Shown piece after piece: positions 27,017 through 36,363 of a stretch of 64,000 bases of DNA (the stretch's first letter is position 1; every line of letters starts with the position of its first letter). Source of the DNA: a bacterium UBA4637 (GTDB taxonomy: Bacteria > Bacteroidota > Bacteroidia > Bacteroidales > Bacteroidaceae); the NCBI GenBank assembly GCA_002405875.1, contig DHMR01000036.1:33683-97682 (forward strand), in the 5' to 3' direction. The notes beneath the pieces are model-generated. The model worked only from the letters and a program-made list of their open reading frames with translations, had not been told where the DNA came from and ran no database searches. Both the position numbers and the translations under genes were made by a program.

Positions 27017-28120
27017 ATGAAATATCTCAAACAATTCCTCTTTCTAGCCTTGTTGCTATTTACGCTGGCACCTGTCCAGGTGTCTGCCAAGCAAAACATC
27101 GACGTGAAAGAGATATTGTGGGGTCATATCAAGGATTCTTATGAATGGCATATCACCCAAGTGGGTGATCATCCAGTCGTGATTAATCTGCCCATCATTG
27201 TCAAGACCACAACGGGTTGGCATGTGTTCAGCAGCGGTGAGTTCTCGGAAGAGAGAGATGCCAATGGCGACCGCCTGGGACCTTACAACTTGGTCATCAA
27301 GAACAGTGAGGCGCAGAGTAATCCCAACAAGATCGTGGAAAAGGTAGATGGGGCAGAGGTTCGTCCGCTCGATATATCCATTACGAAGACCGTTTGCGTG
27401 CTCTTCATCGACGCGATCATCTTGTTGATTTGTGTGTTGGTGCCAGCACGCTGGTGCAAGAAGCACAAGGTGGATGATCCAGCTCCAAAGGGATTCGTTG
27501 GATTGATGCACATGTTCATCATGTCTGTCTACAACGATGTGATCAAGGCTACTTTAGGTAAAGAAGCTCCCAAGTATGCACCATGGTTGCTCACTTGCTT
27601 CTTCTTCATCTTTGTGGCCAACATCATGGGTATCGTACCGTTCCCTCCTGGTGGTGGAAACTTGACGGGCAACATCGCCTGTACCTGTTTCTTTGGTGTC
27701 ACCACGTTTATCATCACGAATGTGACGGGTACGAAGGCCTATTGGAAGGATATCTTCTGGCCAGATGTACCAACCTGGTTGAAGGTGCCGGTACCATTGA
27801 TGCCATTCATCGAGCTTTTCGGTATCTTTACGAAACCGTTGGCTTTGATTATCCGACTCTTCGCCAACATGATGGCAGGCCATGCAATCGCCTTGTCGTT
27901 TGCAGCCATTATTTTCATTATGTTCAACATCAGTGAAAATGCCATTGCCAACTATGTGGCAGGAACGGGTATGACAATTGTAAGTGTTGCGATGAGCGCC
28001 TTCATGATGCTCCTCGAAGTATTGGTAAGCTACATTCAAGCCTTGGTGTTCACCATGCTGAGTGCAGTGTTCATCTCGCTGGCACATGTTCATGAGCCAG
28101 AGCCAGAATTGGCAAAATAA
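27017..28120 (+). CDS. atpB: ATP synthase Fo subunit a with N-terminal signal-like extension
   Basis: The 367 residues comprise a signal-peptide-like start (residues 1-24, ending SAK) and a periplasmic stretch of about 100 residues. The membrane domain follows, with the essential Arg in LIIRLFANMMAGHAIAL. Subunit a forms the half-channels for ion flow past the c-ring. E. coli subunit a is 271 residues; the extra length is all N-terminal. Confidence 0.95.
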   Translation: MKYLKQFLFLALLLFTLAPVQVSAKQNIDVKEILWGHIKDSYEWHITQVGDHPVVINLPIIVKTTTGWHVFSSGEFSEERDANGDRLGPYNLVIKNSEAQSNPNKIVEKVDGAEVRPLDISITKTVCVLFIDAIILLICVLVPARWCKKHKVDDPAPKGFVGLMHMFIMSVYNDVIKATLGKEAPKYAPWLLTCFFFIFVANIMGIVPFPPGGGNLTGNIACTCFFGVTTFIITNVTGTKAYWKDIFWPDVPTWLKVPVPLMPFIELFGIFTKPLALIIRLFANMMAGHAIALSFAAIIFIMFNISENAIANYVAGTGMTIVSVAMSAFMMLLEVLVSYIQALVFTMLSAVFISLAHVHEPEPELAK

Positions 28121-28157
28121 ATTTAGAATTACAAACAAGAAAATATTAACAACTTAA

Positions 28158-28409
<252 letters not shown>

Positions 28410-28463
28410 TGATGGCAAACGTTAATTAACAATATCGTTTAAGTAAAACTTTAATCAGTATAT

Positions 28464-28967
28464 ATGGATTTATTGATTCCTGATAGCGGTTTGCTTTTCT
28501 GGATGACGTTGGTCTTCATCATCGTCTTCATCATCTTGTGGAAGGCTGGCTTCCCAGCTATTGTCAAGATGGTGAACGACCGCAAGGCCTACATCGACGA
28601 GAGCTTGCAGAAAGCTCACGAAGCCAATGAGAAGCTTGCCAATATCCAAAAAGAAGGTGAATCCATTCTGCAAGAAGCTCGCGAGAAGCAGGCATCTATC
28701 CTCAAGGAAGCTGCCGAGACTCGCGATGCCATTGTTGAGAAAGCCCAGGACAAGGCTCGTGAGGAAGGCGCTCGTTTGCTTTCCGAGGCCAAGGCCCAGA
28801 TTGATACGGAGAAGCAAAACGCCATCCGTGAGATCCGTACACAGGTAGCCGAACTCTCAGTGCAAATCGCAGAGAAGGTGCTCAAGGAAAAACTTTCCGA
28901 CGACAAGGAGCAGATGGATATGATAAATCGACTGCTGGATGAAGTTTCTTCTGATAATAAACAGTAA
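28464..28967 (+). CDS. atpF: ATP synthase Fo subunit b
   Basis: The 167-residue peripheral-stalk subunit has one N-terminal membrane helix (about residues 9-28), then a long charged helix rich in Glu, Lys and Ala that forms the dimeric stator. The gene lies between atpE and atpH, as expected. Confidence 0.95.
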   Translation: MDLLIPDSGLLFWMTLVFIIVFIILWKAGFPAIVKMVNDRKAYIDESLQKAHEANEKLANIQKEGESILQEAREKQASILKEAAETRDAIVEKAQDKAREEGARLLSEAKAQIDTEKQNAIREIRTQVAELSVQIAEKVLKEKLSDDKEQMDMINRLLDEVSSDNKQ

Positions 28968-28972
28968 AGCTT

Positions 28973-29509
28973 ATGGATATAGGTGTAATATCGGTGCGTT
29001 ATGCTCGTGCGCTGCTGAAGGCTGCCCTTGGCATGAAGCTCGAAGATCAGGTTTATCTGGAGATGCAGTCTCTCTTCAAGAGCTACATCGATGTGCCTGA
29101 ACTGAGATTTACGATAGACAACCCTATGCTTGGCAAGGATAAGAAATTGGCGCTGCTCACGACGGCCCTGGGAAAGGAGTCTTCTGAACTGAGCAAGAAG
29201 TTCTTGGCCCTTGTAATGAAAGAGGATAGGGAAAGCACCCTGCAATTCATGGCTGCTTCGTATATCACTCTTTACAGGAAACAGAAGAATATCATTCGTG
29301 GTAAACTGATCACCGCTACAGCCGTTGACCCTCAGACCGAGGATAAGATGCGCAAGATGGTGGAGAACAGAACGCAAGGTACTGTGGAGTTCAAGACTGA
29401 GGTAAACCCTGACATCATCGGTGGATTTATCTTGGAATATGATACTTACAGAATGGATGCGAGCGTCAAGACGAAGCTCAATGCCATCCTGACACAGCTC
29501 ATAAAGTAA
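28973..29509 (+). CDS. atpH: ATP synthase F1 subunit delta
   Basis: This 178-residue subunit (ISVRYARALLKAA at the start, NPDIIGGFILEYD near the end) connects the top of F1 to the b stalk. It follows atpF by 5 nt, so the two are translationally close. Confidence 0.93.
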   Translation: MDIGVISVRYARALLKAALGMKLEDQVYLEMQSLFKSYIDVPELRFTIDNPMLGKDKKLALLTTALGKESSELSKKFLALVMKEDRESTLQFMAASYITLYRKQKNIIRGKLITATAVDPQTEDKMRKMVENRTQGTVEFKTEVNPDIIGGFILEYDTYRMDASVKTKLNAILTQLIK

Positions 29510-29531
29510 AATTTTAAAGTAAAAAAACAAC

Positions 29532-31118
29532 ATGTCAGATAAAATAAAACCAAGTGAAGTGTCTGAAGTACTTCAGCAGCAACTCCAGGAGGTGAATGGC
29601 TCTCAGCAGTTTGACGAGGTAGGTACCGTGCTCACCGTAGGTGATGGTGTGGCTCGTATCTATGGTCTTCGTAATGCAGAGGCCAACGAGCTTCTTGAGT
29701 TTGAGAATGGCACTATGGCTATCGTCATGAACTTGGAGGAAGACAATGTAGGTTGTGTCCTTTTGGGTTCAACCGCTGGCATCAAGGAAGGACAGAGTGT
29801 GAAGCGTACACATCGTATCGCCTCTATTCGTGTGAACGACAACTTCTTAGGCCGTGTTGTTAATCCTCTGGGTGAAGCCATTGATGGTCTTGGCGACATC
29901 GATCTCACGGGTGCTTTTGAAATGCCTTTGGATCGTAAGGCTCCTGGTGTTATCTACCGTCAACCTGTGAAGGAACCTCTCCAGACAGGTTTGAAGGCTG
30001 TTGACTCCATGATTCCTATCGGCCGTGGTCAGCGTGAGCTTATCATTGGTGACCGCCAGACGGGTAAGACGGCTATCGCTGTCGATACCATTATCAACCA
30101 GAAGAGTTTCTACGAGGCAGGCAAGCCTGTATATTGTATTTATGTAGCCATTGGCCAGAAGGCTTCTACCGTAGCTGCATTGGTACAGAACCTCAAGGAG
30201 CATGGTGCCCTTCCATATACCATCATCGTTAGTGCTACCGCTGCTGATCCTGCAGCTATGCAATATTACGCACCATTCGCTGGTGCTGCCATCGGTGAGT
30301 ATTTCCGTGATCGCGGTTATTCCGCCCTGGTTGTTTACGATGACTTGAGCAAGCAGGCTGTAGCTTATCGTGAGGTATCCTTGATCCTTCGTCGTCCATC
30401 CGGTCGTGAGGCTTATCCTGGTGATGTCTTCTATCTCCACTCTCGTCTGTTGGAGCGTGCAGCTCGTATCAACGACCAGCAGGAGGTAGCTGAGCAGATG
30501 AATGACTTACCTGAGTGCATGAAGGGGCAAGTGAAAGGTGGTGGTTCTTTGACCGCACTTCCTATCATCGAGACTCAGGCAGGTGATGTCTCCGCTTACA
30601 TTCCTACCAATGTGATTTCTATCACAGATGGTCAGATCTTCCTGGAGACTGATCTCTTCAACCAAGGTTTCCGTCCTGCCATCAACGTAGGTATCTCGGT
30701 ATCTCGTGTGGGAGGTTCTGCTCAGATCAAGAGTATGAAGAAGGTGGCTGGTACCTTGAAGATTGATATGGCTCAGTATCGTGAGCTGGAGGCTTTCTCT
30801 AAGTTCTCTAGTGATATGGACGCTGTGACAGCCATGACTCTGGACCGTGGTCGTAAGAATGACCAACTCTTGATTCAGCCTCAGTACAGTCCAATGCCAG
30901 TAGGTGAGCAAGTTGCTATCCTCTACTGTGGTGTACATGGCTTGATGCACGAGGTTCCGATGGATCAAGTACGTGAGTGTCAGGACCAGTTCTTGGATGC
31001 TATGCGTAGCAAGCATGGTGATGTCATTGAGACATTGGCCAATGGTCAACTCACCGATGAGGCTATCAAGGTGATTGAGGAGACCATGGCTAACGTTGCA
31101 GGACAATATAAAGCGTAA
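29532..31118 (+). CDS. atpA: ATP synthase F1 subunit alpha
   Basis: The 528-residue non-catalytic nucleotide-binding subunit has Walker A GDRQTGKT, the segment [21 protein letters not shown] (quoted in part) and [14 protein letters not shown]. It is followed by atpG after 6 nt. Confidence 0.98.
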   Translation: MSDKIKPSEVSEVLQQQLQEVNGSQQFDEVGTVLTVGDGVARIYGLRNAEANELLEFENGTMAIVMNLEEDNVGCVLLGSTAGIKEGQSVKRTHRIASIRVNDNFLGRVVNPLGEAIDGLGDIDLTGAFEMPLDRKAPGVIYRQPVKEPLQTGLKAVDSMIPIGRGQRELIIGDRQTGKTAIAVDTIINQKSFYEAGKPVYCIYVAIGQKASTVAALVQNLKEHGALPYTIIVSATAADPAAMQYYAPFAGAAIGEYFRDRGYSALVVYDDLSKQAVAYREVSLILRRPSGREAYPGDVFYLHSRLLERAARINDQQEVAEQMNDLPECMKGQVKGGGSLTALPIIETQAGDVSAYIPTNVISITDGQIFLETDLFNQGFRPAINVGISVSRVGGSAQIKSMKKVAGTLKIDMAQYRELEAFSKFSSDMDAVTAMTLDRGRKNDQLLIQPQYSPMPVGEQVAILYCGVHGLMHEVPMDQVRECQDQFLDAMRSKHGDVIETLANGQLTDEAIKVIEETMANVAGQYKA

Positions 31119-31124
31119 TAGCCT

Positions 31125-32096
31125 ATGCCGTCATTAAAAGAGATAAAAACTCGTATTGCCAGCGTCAACAGTACTCGTAAGATAACGAGTGCGATGAAGA
31201 TGGTGGCATCCAGTAAGTTGCATCACGCACAGGTGGCTATTCAAAATATGCTGCCTTATGAGAATATGTTGGAGCATATCCTCAAGAGTTTCTTGGTGTC
31301 TACTCCTTCCGTACAAAGTGAATTTGAGGTGGAGCATAAGGACATCAAGCGTGTGGCTCTTGTTGTATATAGTTCGAATAGTTCTCTTTGCGGTGGATTC
31401 AATTCCAACGTCATTAAGATGATGACACAGACTGTAGACGAGTATAAGGCTCAAGGCATTGACGACATCACGGTTTATCCTATCGGTCGAAAAGTGGCAG
31501 AAAAGGTGCAAAAGTTGGGTTTGAAATCTGCGGGTAATTTCTTGGATCTCGCTGATAAGCCAAATTCTAGCGATTGCGCTGACATAGCTCGTGAACTAGC
31601 CCAGAAATACAGAGCTGGAGAACTCGACCGGGTCGAGATGATTTATCATCACTTCAAGAGCGCGGGCTCACAAATCCTCACTCGCAAGACTTTCTTGCCT
31701 ATCGACCTTTCAACCGAGGCCATCGGTGAGGACAATGATCGTGACCTGTCTTCAAACGTGGCAACCGCCAAGGCTCAGGAGTATCTGAGAAAGAAGCAGG
31801 AAAATGAGAATCGCCAAGTTTCTGAGGTGAAGCCTTTGAACGACGATTTCATCGTGGAACCTGATTTGGAAACCGTGCTCGGAGTCTTGATTCCTAAGCA
31901 GTTGCACTTGATGCTGTTTACAGCCTTGTTGGATAGCCAAGCTAGTGAGCATGCTGCTCGAATGGTGGCTATGCAGACTGCGACGGATAATGCCGATGAA
32001 CTATTGCGTACTCTTAACTTGCAGTACAATAAGAGTCGTCAACAGGCCATTACGAATGAATTGCTTGATATTGTTGGCGGAAGCATCAACAACTAA
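31125..32096 (+). CDS. atpG: ATP synthase F1 subunit gamma
   Basis: This 323-residue rotor subunit starts MPSLKEIKTRIASVNSTRKI and ends with the conserved C-terminal helix (RTLNLQYNKSRQQAITNELLDI). It has an insertion relative to E. coli (about 287 residues) in the middle region around residues 195-245. It is the last gene of the operon, with a terminator at 32138-32180. Confidence 0.96.
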   Translation: MPSLKEIKTRIASVNSTRKITSAMKMVASSKLHHAQVAIQNMLPYENMLEHILKSFLVSTPSVQSEFEVEHKDIKRVALVVYSSNSSLCGGFNSNVIKMMTQTVDEYKAQGIDDITVYPIGRKVAEKVQKLGLKSAGNFLDLADKPNSSDCADIARELAQKYRAGELDRVEMIYHHFKSAGSQILTRKTFLPIDLSTEAIGEDNDRDLSSNVATAKAQEYLRKKQENENRQVSEVKPLNDDFIVEPDLETVLGVLIPKQLHLMLFTALLDSQASEHAARMVAMQTATDNADELLRTLNLQYNKSRQQAITNELLDIVGGSINN

Positions 32097-32137
32097 AGAT
32101 TACACTTCTAGTATTTGTTGCTGGATTTCATTTTATA

Positions 32138-32180
32138 AAAGAAAGCCCCTCTTGAGTCTGTCTCAGATGGGGCTTTCTTT
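32138..32180 (+). terminator. Terminator of the ATP synthase operon
   Basis: A 12-bp stem (32138-32149 with 32169-32180) ends in a T-rich 3' arm, 41 nt past the atpG stop. Confidence 0.8.
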
Positions 32181-32230
32181 ATCTTATCCTATATCCCCTA
32201 CGTTAGAATCCACGTTATTGCGTCTTTCCA

Positions 32231-34645
32231 TTAAATATGATATTGTATTCCGATGTGTGTGTCAAATGTTCTAGACTTGACATTCGAATGGAAGGAATAA
32301 TAGGTATATCGCCAATAATAGGAGGCACCTAAATCCAAGGCGATTTGTTTGCTTAAGTTGAGTTGCAACTTAATATCCGTTACCAACAACGAAACATTTC
32401 CCTTGTCTCCTTGGGCATTTAGGTAGAGAGGGTCCGTGTGTTCCAAATCCTTATGCTCGTAGCCTTTCCAGGTGAATATGCGATAATAGTCGGCACCGAA
32501 TTGCAAGCGACCTACTTTGTCAAACTCCATCAGCGTCTTGAGTTTCACGCTATATCCACTACCCATATTGTAATCACGGTCGATGACATTGTAGTAATCG
32601 GTCAGGCTTCCGCCCAGGATAATACCATCAAGGAATATACTCTGATACAGTTTGGTGAGGTTTCCTATCGTTGGATAACTGCATAATAGGCCGGGACCAA
32701 TAGAAGCTGCTTCCGAAATGCGGTAAGGTACCTCACTTGTACCGTCCTTCACGGGTTGTGAGTCATAGTAGTTGAAATGCTGGAAGATACCGAACTGTAC
32801 CTTCATGTCCTCATTTTCCAATACATGTGCTCCCCATAGGCGACCCAAGAGGTGAACCGATGTGATGAGCGGTTGGTTGCTGCTCAAACCAAAGGTCAAA
32901 TCGGTCGTGAAATAGTCGTATGGTTTGTTCGTCTCCTCCTTGAAGGGATCACCATACACCAAGTTGAGGTTGACGTATGGATTGCCCTCGCCTCGGAAAA
33001 GGGAATTGTTGTCGGCTAGGTAGCGATAACCCGCAGAGATGGAGAAATCGATAGGTAACTTCTCGTAGTCATGATACTTGTAATACTTGCCTCGTACTCT
33101 CCAAGCGTCACCGCTGATGATTCGGTTCAACTCTTTGATAGGACATATAATTGTACCCAAAAACTCTCGTAAGAATCGCTTGAATCCTCGCTGCCTGTCA
33201 TCGTATACCAAGTTGCTAATTCGATTGGTAACCTCACCGATGCAGACTCCGCCAAAGGTCGTTGCCATCAAGTCATTGATGGCAGGTGGCTCGATTTCAC
33301 AAGTTGTCTCCCACATCAGACTCCCGCAGAATGAATAGGGGATGGATTCCCAGAAGCTCATTCCGTGGCTTCTTGCCGAATTGAAGTACAATCCTCCATG
33401 GTATGGATGTGCAAACAGGTTGGTGGAGAATTGGTCGTTGTCCCAAACAAAGCCAGTCTTGAGATTGTTCTTGATGCTATGGAAGGATATCTTGGCAAAG
33501 TCTTCATTCATCACGAATTGATCGAAACATTGTACCCCTACATTGATGGCAAAGGCCTCCAATGCAGCCTTCCATGGATGTTTTCTTTGGCGTTCCGGGT
33601 CGTTGAAGGCATAAACCTGCATCAGACTGTCGGTGTCAGGAAGGTAAGCCTCGTCTTCGTGGAGTGGGGCGAGCGATGCCGAATTCTTGTAGGAATTGCT
33701 TCGAATGAGTCGAAATGCAATGCCGCCTTCCACGAGGGCGCGATTGCGGTAACGATGCGAATGATAATAATATCGGGTGTCGCCGTAACCTACGGAAGCA
33801 AACAAGGACGTATACTTGCCAAGTTGGTAATCACCATTGAGTCGAGCCTGTATTGAGTAAAGGCGTTTCGGCTTGTCTGTAGAGTTCTCTTGGAAGGTTT
33901 CTACGTGATAGTAACCTAAATCGCCGCTTAGGGAGAAACGAGGGGTCAACTGGAAGTATTGTCCTATGCGATAGAACAAGGCACCTGAAAACCGTTTGTC
34001 CAGTCCCATGTAGTGTGTACCTATACCTATTATATTATAGGTACTCTTGTTTCTAAATCGAAGGGCGACATTCATCTTCGTCGAAGAACCCGCATAAGCC
34101 ATCAAGTCTATTCGGGTTTTCGGATTGATGTTTACCAACCCAATCTTATGAGCCACGGTGTCCCGGCTATAATTGATCAGACCTATCTGCACACCCCGAG
34201 GGTGGCTCACGCAGGTGTTGAAAATGCCGATTTGGGTGCCGTTGAGCGTATCCGCATAGTTATAGGCCGCTGTTTGGATACCGCGCATGTAGGAAGAGCA
34301 AATATTGGCAATTCCGGATAACTGAATGCCTCGCTTCATGCCCATGGAGATGTTGGTGATGCCACTCAACTGAATACCACGGAAATCAGAGGTGGATGCA
34401 TTGCTGAGCAAACCGATCTGGAGACCATTTCCACGTTTCGTGAAATTGTTGAGTCCTGAAATTTGCACACCTTGCAAATCTTTCTTGACAACGTTTGTCA
34501 ATAAAGAAATCTTGGCACCCTGTAGGGAGTCGGTGTTTCCAAAGATGCTTGCATTGAAATGTTCCACTCCTTTTTGGGCTTGAGCACTTGAGATGCTCAA
34601 AGTCAAGGTTAACCCTGTCATGATTTTATTTCTGATCTTTGCCAT
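32231..34645 (-). CDS. Large outer-membrane DUF3943 protein with N-terminal GxQ repeats
   Basis: The 804-residue protein opens with a signal peptide (to about residue 24). Residues about 41-174 hold nine degenerate repeats with a 15-16-residue period built on G-x-Q-[IL]-x-x-[IL]-x-N (for example RGIQLSGITN, PRGVQIGLIN), which suggests a beta-solenoid. A central region with WESIPYSFCGSL and IGEVTNRISNLV matches my memory of DUF3943. Long stretches of alternating aromatic strands in the C-terminal part, ending in GIQYHI, indicate an outer-membrane barrel. The function is unknown. The gene is monocistronic and convergent with the atp operon. Confidence 0.75.
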   Translation of the reverse strand: MAKIRNKIMTGLTLTLSISSAQAQKGVEHFNASIFGNTDSLQGAKISLLTNVVKKDLQGVQISGLNNFTKRGNGLQIGLLSNASTSDFRGIQLSGITNISMGMKRGIQLSGIANICSSYMRGIQTAAYNYADTLNGTQIGIFNTCVSHPRGVQIGLINYSRDTVAHKIGLVNINPKTRIDLMAYAGSSTKMNVALRFRNKSTYNIIGIGTHYMGLDKRFSGALFYRIGQYFQLTPRFSLSGDLGYYHVETFQENSTDKPKRLYSIQARLNGDYQLGKYTSLFASVGYGDTRYYYHSHRYRNRALVEGGIAFRLIRSNSYKNSASLAPLHEDEAYLPDTDSLMQVYAFNDPERQRKHPWKAALEAFAINVGVQCFDQFVMNEDFAKISFHSIKNNLKTGFVWDNDQFSTNLFAHPYHGGLYFNSARSHGMSFWESIPYSFCGSLMWETTCEIEPPAINDLMATTFGGVCIGEVTNRISNLVYDDRQRGFKRFLREFLGTIICPIKELNRIISGDAWRVRGKYYKYHDYEKLPIDFSISAGYRYLADNNSLFRGEGNPYVNLNLVYGDPFKEETNKPYDYFTTDLTFGLSSNQPLITSVHLLGRLWGAHVLENEDMKVQFGIFQHFNYYDSQPVKDGTSEVPYRISEAASIGPGLLCSYPTIGNLTKLYQSIFLDGIILGGSLTDYYNVIDRDYNMGSGYSVKLKTLMEFDKVGRLQFGADYYRIFTWKGYEHKDLEHTDPLYLNAQGDKGNVSLLVTDIKLQLNLSKQIALDLGASYYWRYTYYSFHSNVKSRTFDTHIGIQYHI

Positions 34646-34726
34646 ATTGGGAGATTTAAATGGTTGAATTCTGTCCTCAAACGAGAAGATGTTTTGGTTT
34701 AACTACTGCCTTTTGAGAATCTGCTG

Positions 34727-34734
34727 CAAAATTA
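34727..34734 (-). promoter_or_regulatory. -7 element of the DUF3943 gene
   Basis: TAATTTTG on the minus strand matches the consensus -7 and lies 81 nt upstream of the start at 34645. The -33 element is not recognisable. Confidence 0.45.
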
Positions 34735-34847
34735 CAAATAATTTGGGAGAAAACTCGTCTCTTGAAGATATTTTTGTGCGAGTTGGATAAAATAACCACC
34801 AATAGAAAACGTTTACGCTTGTTTTTGCGTAAAAAATGTCTTAGAAT

Positions 34848-34878
34848 TTTGCTATTATTAAATAATGTGTTAACTTTG
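34848..34878 (+). promoter_or_regulatory. Promoter of the rseC-rnf operon
   Basis: TTTG (34848-34851), exactly 19 nt, then TAACTTTG (34871-34878) form a perfect consensus promoter 47 nt upstream of the rseC-like start. It probably drives the whole rnf cluster. Confidence 0.8.
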
Positions 34879-34925
34879 CACTGGATAAATTGCAAACTAG
34901 ACATTGCAATTGTAGATTGAAACAA

Positions 34926-35339
34926 ATGAGTAATAAGATTAAACATTCTGGCGTTGTCGATTCGGTTGATGGAGAAAACGTGATGGTGCGTATTCTCCAG
35001 TCTTCGGCATGTAGTGGTTGCAAGGTCGCTTCGCATTGCAATGCTTCGGAAACCAAAGAAAAAATGGTGGAAGTTGCTGTCGAAGAAAGTGCCCACTATA
35101 AGGTGGGTGATTCTGTCGTGGTTGTCGCAGATGCGACTGTCGGATTTCAAGCTAGCCTTTATGGTTATCTGTTGCCTTTGTTATGCATGGTGTTGACCTT
35201 GGTCATCGTGCTGAATCTAGCAGGTTCTGAAGGAATGGCAGCTTTAGCTGCCTTGGGTATCTTGATTCCTTATTACGTGGGATTGTATTTCCTTCGCAAT
35301 CGACTGAAGAGAAAGTTGACTTTCCACATCCAGGGATAA
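34926..35339 (+). CDS. rseC: RseC/SoxR-reducing system family protein
   Basis: From the ATG at 34926 the protein is 137 residues. The N-terminal half is a small soluble domain with a CxxC pair and a third Cys (SACSGCKVASHCNAS). Two membrane helices follow (about residues 78-97 and 103-122). This is the RseC/MucC family layout. In other bacteria RseC works with Rnf/Rsx to keep SoxR reduced. Here it directly precedes rnfB, supporting a functional link to Rnf. Confidence 0.88.
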   Translation: MSNKIKHSGVVDSVDGENVMVRILQSSACSGCKVASHCNASETKEKMVEVAVEESAHYKVGDSVVVVADATVGFQASLYGYLLPLLCMVLTLVIVLNLAGSEGMAALAALGILIPYYVGLYFLRNRLKRKLTFHIQG

Positions 35340-35439
35340 ACTTTAAACCCTTTTCGAGAACCGAACATGGAAATTCCAAAAGTATGGTCAAAAACAAAAG
35401 CATTATAGAAATATATAACTAAAACAAATACAAATAATT

Positions 35440-36363
35440 ATGAATTTCATTTTGATTGCAATCTTGGTACTTGGAGCCATAGCGCTGATTGCTGCTTTGG
35501 TTCTCTATCTTGTATCTAAGAAGTTTGCCGTCGAAGAGGACCCTCGACTGGGCCAGGTGGCTGAATTACTTCCTGGCGCCAATTGCGGTGGCTGTGGCTT
35601 TGCTGGTTGTTCCGGCATGGCAGGAGCTTTGGTCAAAGGGGCTGACGCCGGTAGTATCGAAGGACTTCTGTGTCCAGTAGGTGGTACCGAAGTGATGGGC
35701 AAGGTTGCCGACTTGTTGGGTATCGCTGTGGCAAACACAGAACCAAAGGTCGCAGTAGTTCGTTGTAATGGCTCTTGTGAGAATCGTCCTCGCATCGCCG
35801 AGTATGATGGCTTGCATACCTGTGCGGCCATGAATTCATGTGGTGCCGGAGAGACGGGCTGTGGATTTGGTTGCTTAGGCTGTGGTGACTGTGTGGCAGC
35901 CTGCCAGTTTGGTGCCATTGCCATAAACCCGGAGACAGGCTTGCCAGAAGTCGACGAGGAGAAATGTACAGGTTGCGGTGCTTGCTCAAAGGCTTGCCCT
36001 CGACATATCATCGAACTTCGCAAGAAAGGACCTAAGGGCCGTCGTGTGTATGTGCAGTGTGTCAACAAGGACAAGGGAGCTGTGGCAAGAAAGGCTTGTA
36101 GCGCTGCTTGCATTGGTTGTGGTAAGTGCCAGAAAGTATGCAAGTTTGAAGCCATAACCATAGAAAACAACTTGAGCTACATTGACTTCAATAAGTGCCG
36201 CATGTGTACAAAGTGTGTAGATGAGTGCCCAACAGGTGCTATCGTCAAAGTGAATTTCCCTGAAAAGAAAGCAAAGCCTGTCGCAGAAGTGGCTCCGTCC
36301 CAGGATGCAACACCTGTGTCAACTGTGAAGGCTACTGAAGAAAAAAAGGAGGAACAAGCATGA
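35440..36363 (+). CDS. rnfB: Rnf complex subunit RnfB, multi-cluster form
   Basis: RnfB is the ferredoxin-facing iron-sulfur subunit. The 307 residues contain an N-terminal membrane anchor, then the 4Fe-4S Fes domain (C49, C52, C57, C78). Four further CxxCxxCxxxC-type motifs follow (CLGCGDCVAAC, CTGCGACSKACP, CIGCGKCQKVCK, CRMCTKCVDECP). That makes about five clusters, more than the short gamma-proteobacterial form and closer to clostridial RnfB. The C-terminal tail is Pro/Lys/Glu-rich. The stop overlaps the rnfC start (4 nt). Confidence 0.95.
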   Translation: MNFILIAILVLGAIALIAALVLYLVSKKFAVEEDPRLGQVAELLPGANCGGCGFAGCSGMAGALVKGADAGSIEGLLCPVGGTEVMGKVADLLGIAVANTEPKVAVVRCNGSCENRPRIAEYDGLHTCAAMNSCGAGETGCGFGCLGCGDCVAACQFGAIAINPETGLPEVDEEKCTGCGACSKACPRHIIELRKKGPKGRRVYVQCVNKDKGAVARKACSAACIGCGKCQKVCKFEAITIENNLSYIDFNKCRMCTKCVDECPTGAIVKVNFPEKKAKPVAEVAPSQDATPVSTVKATEEKKEEQA

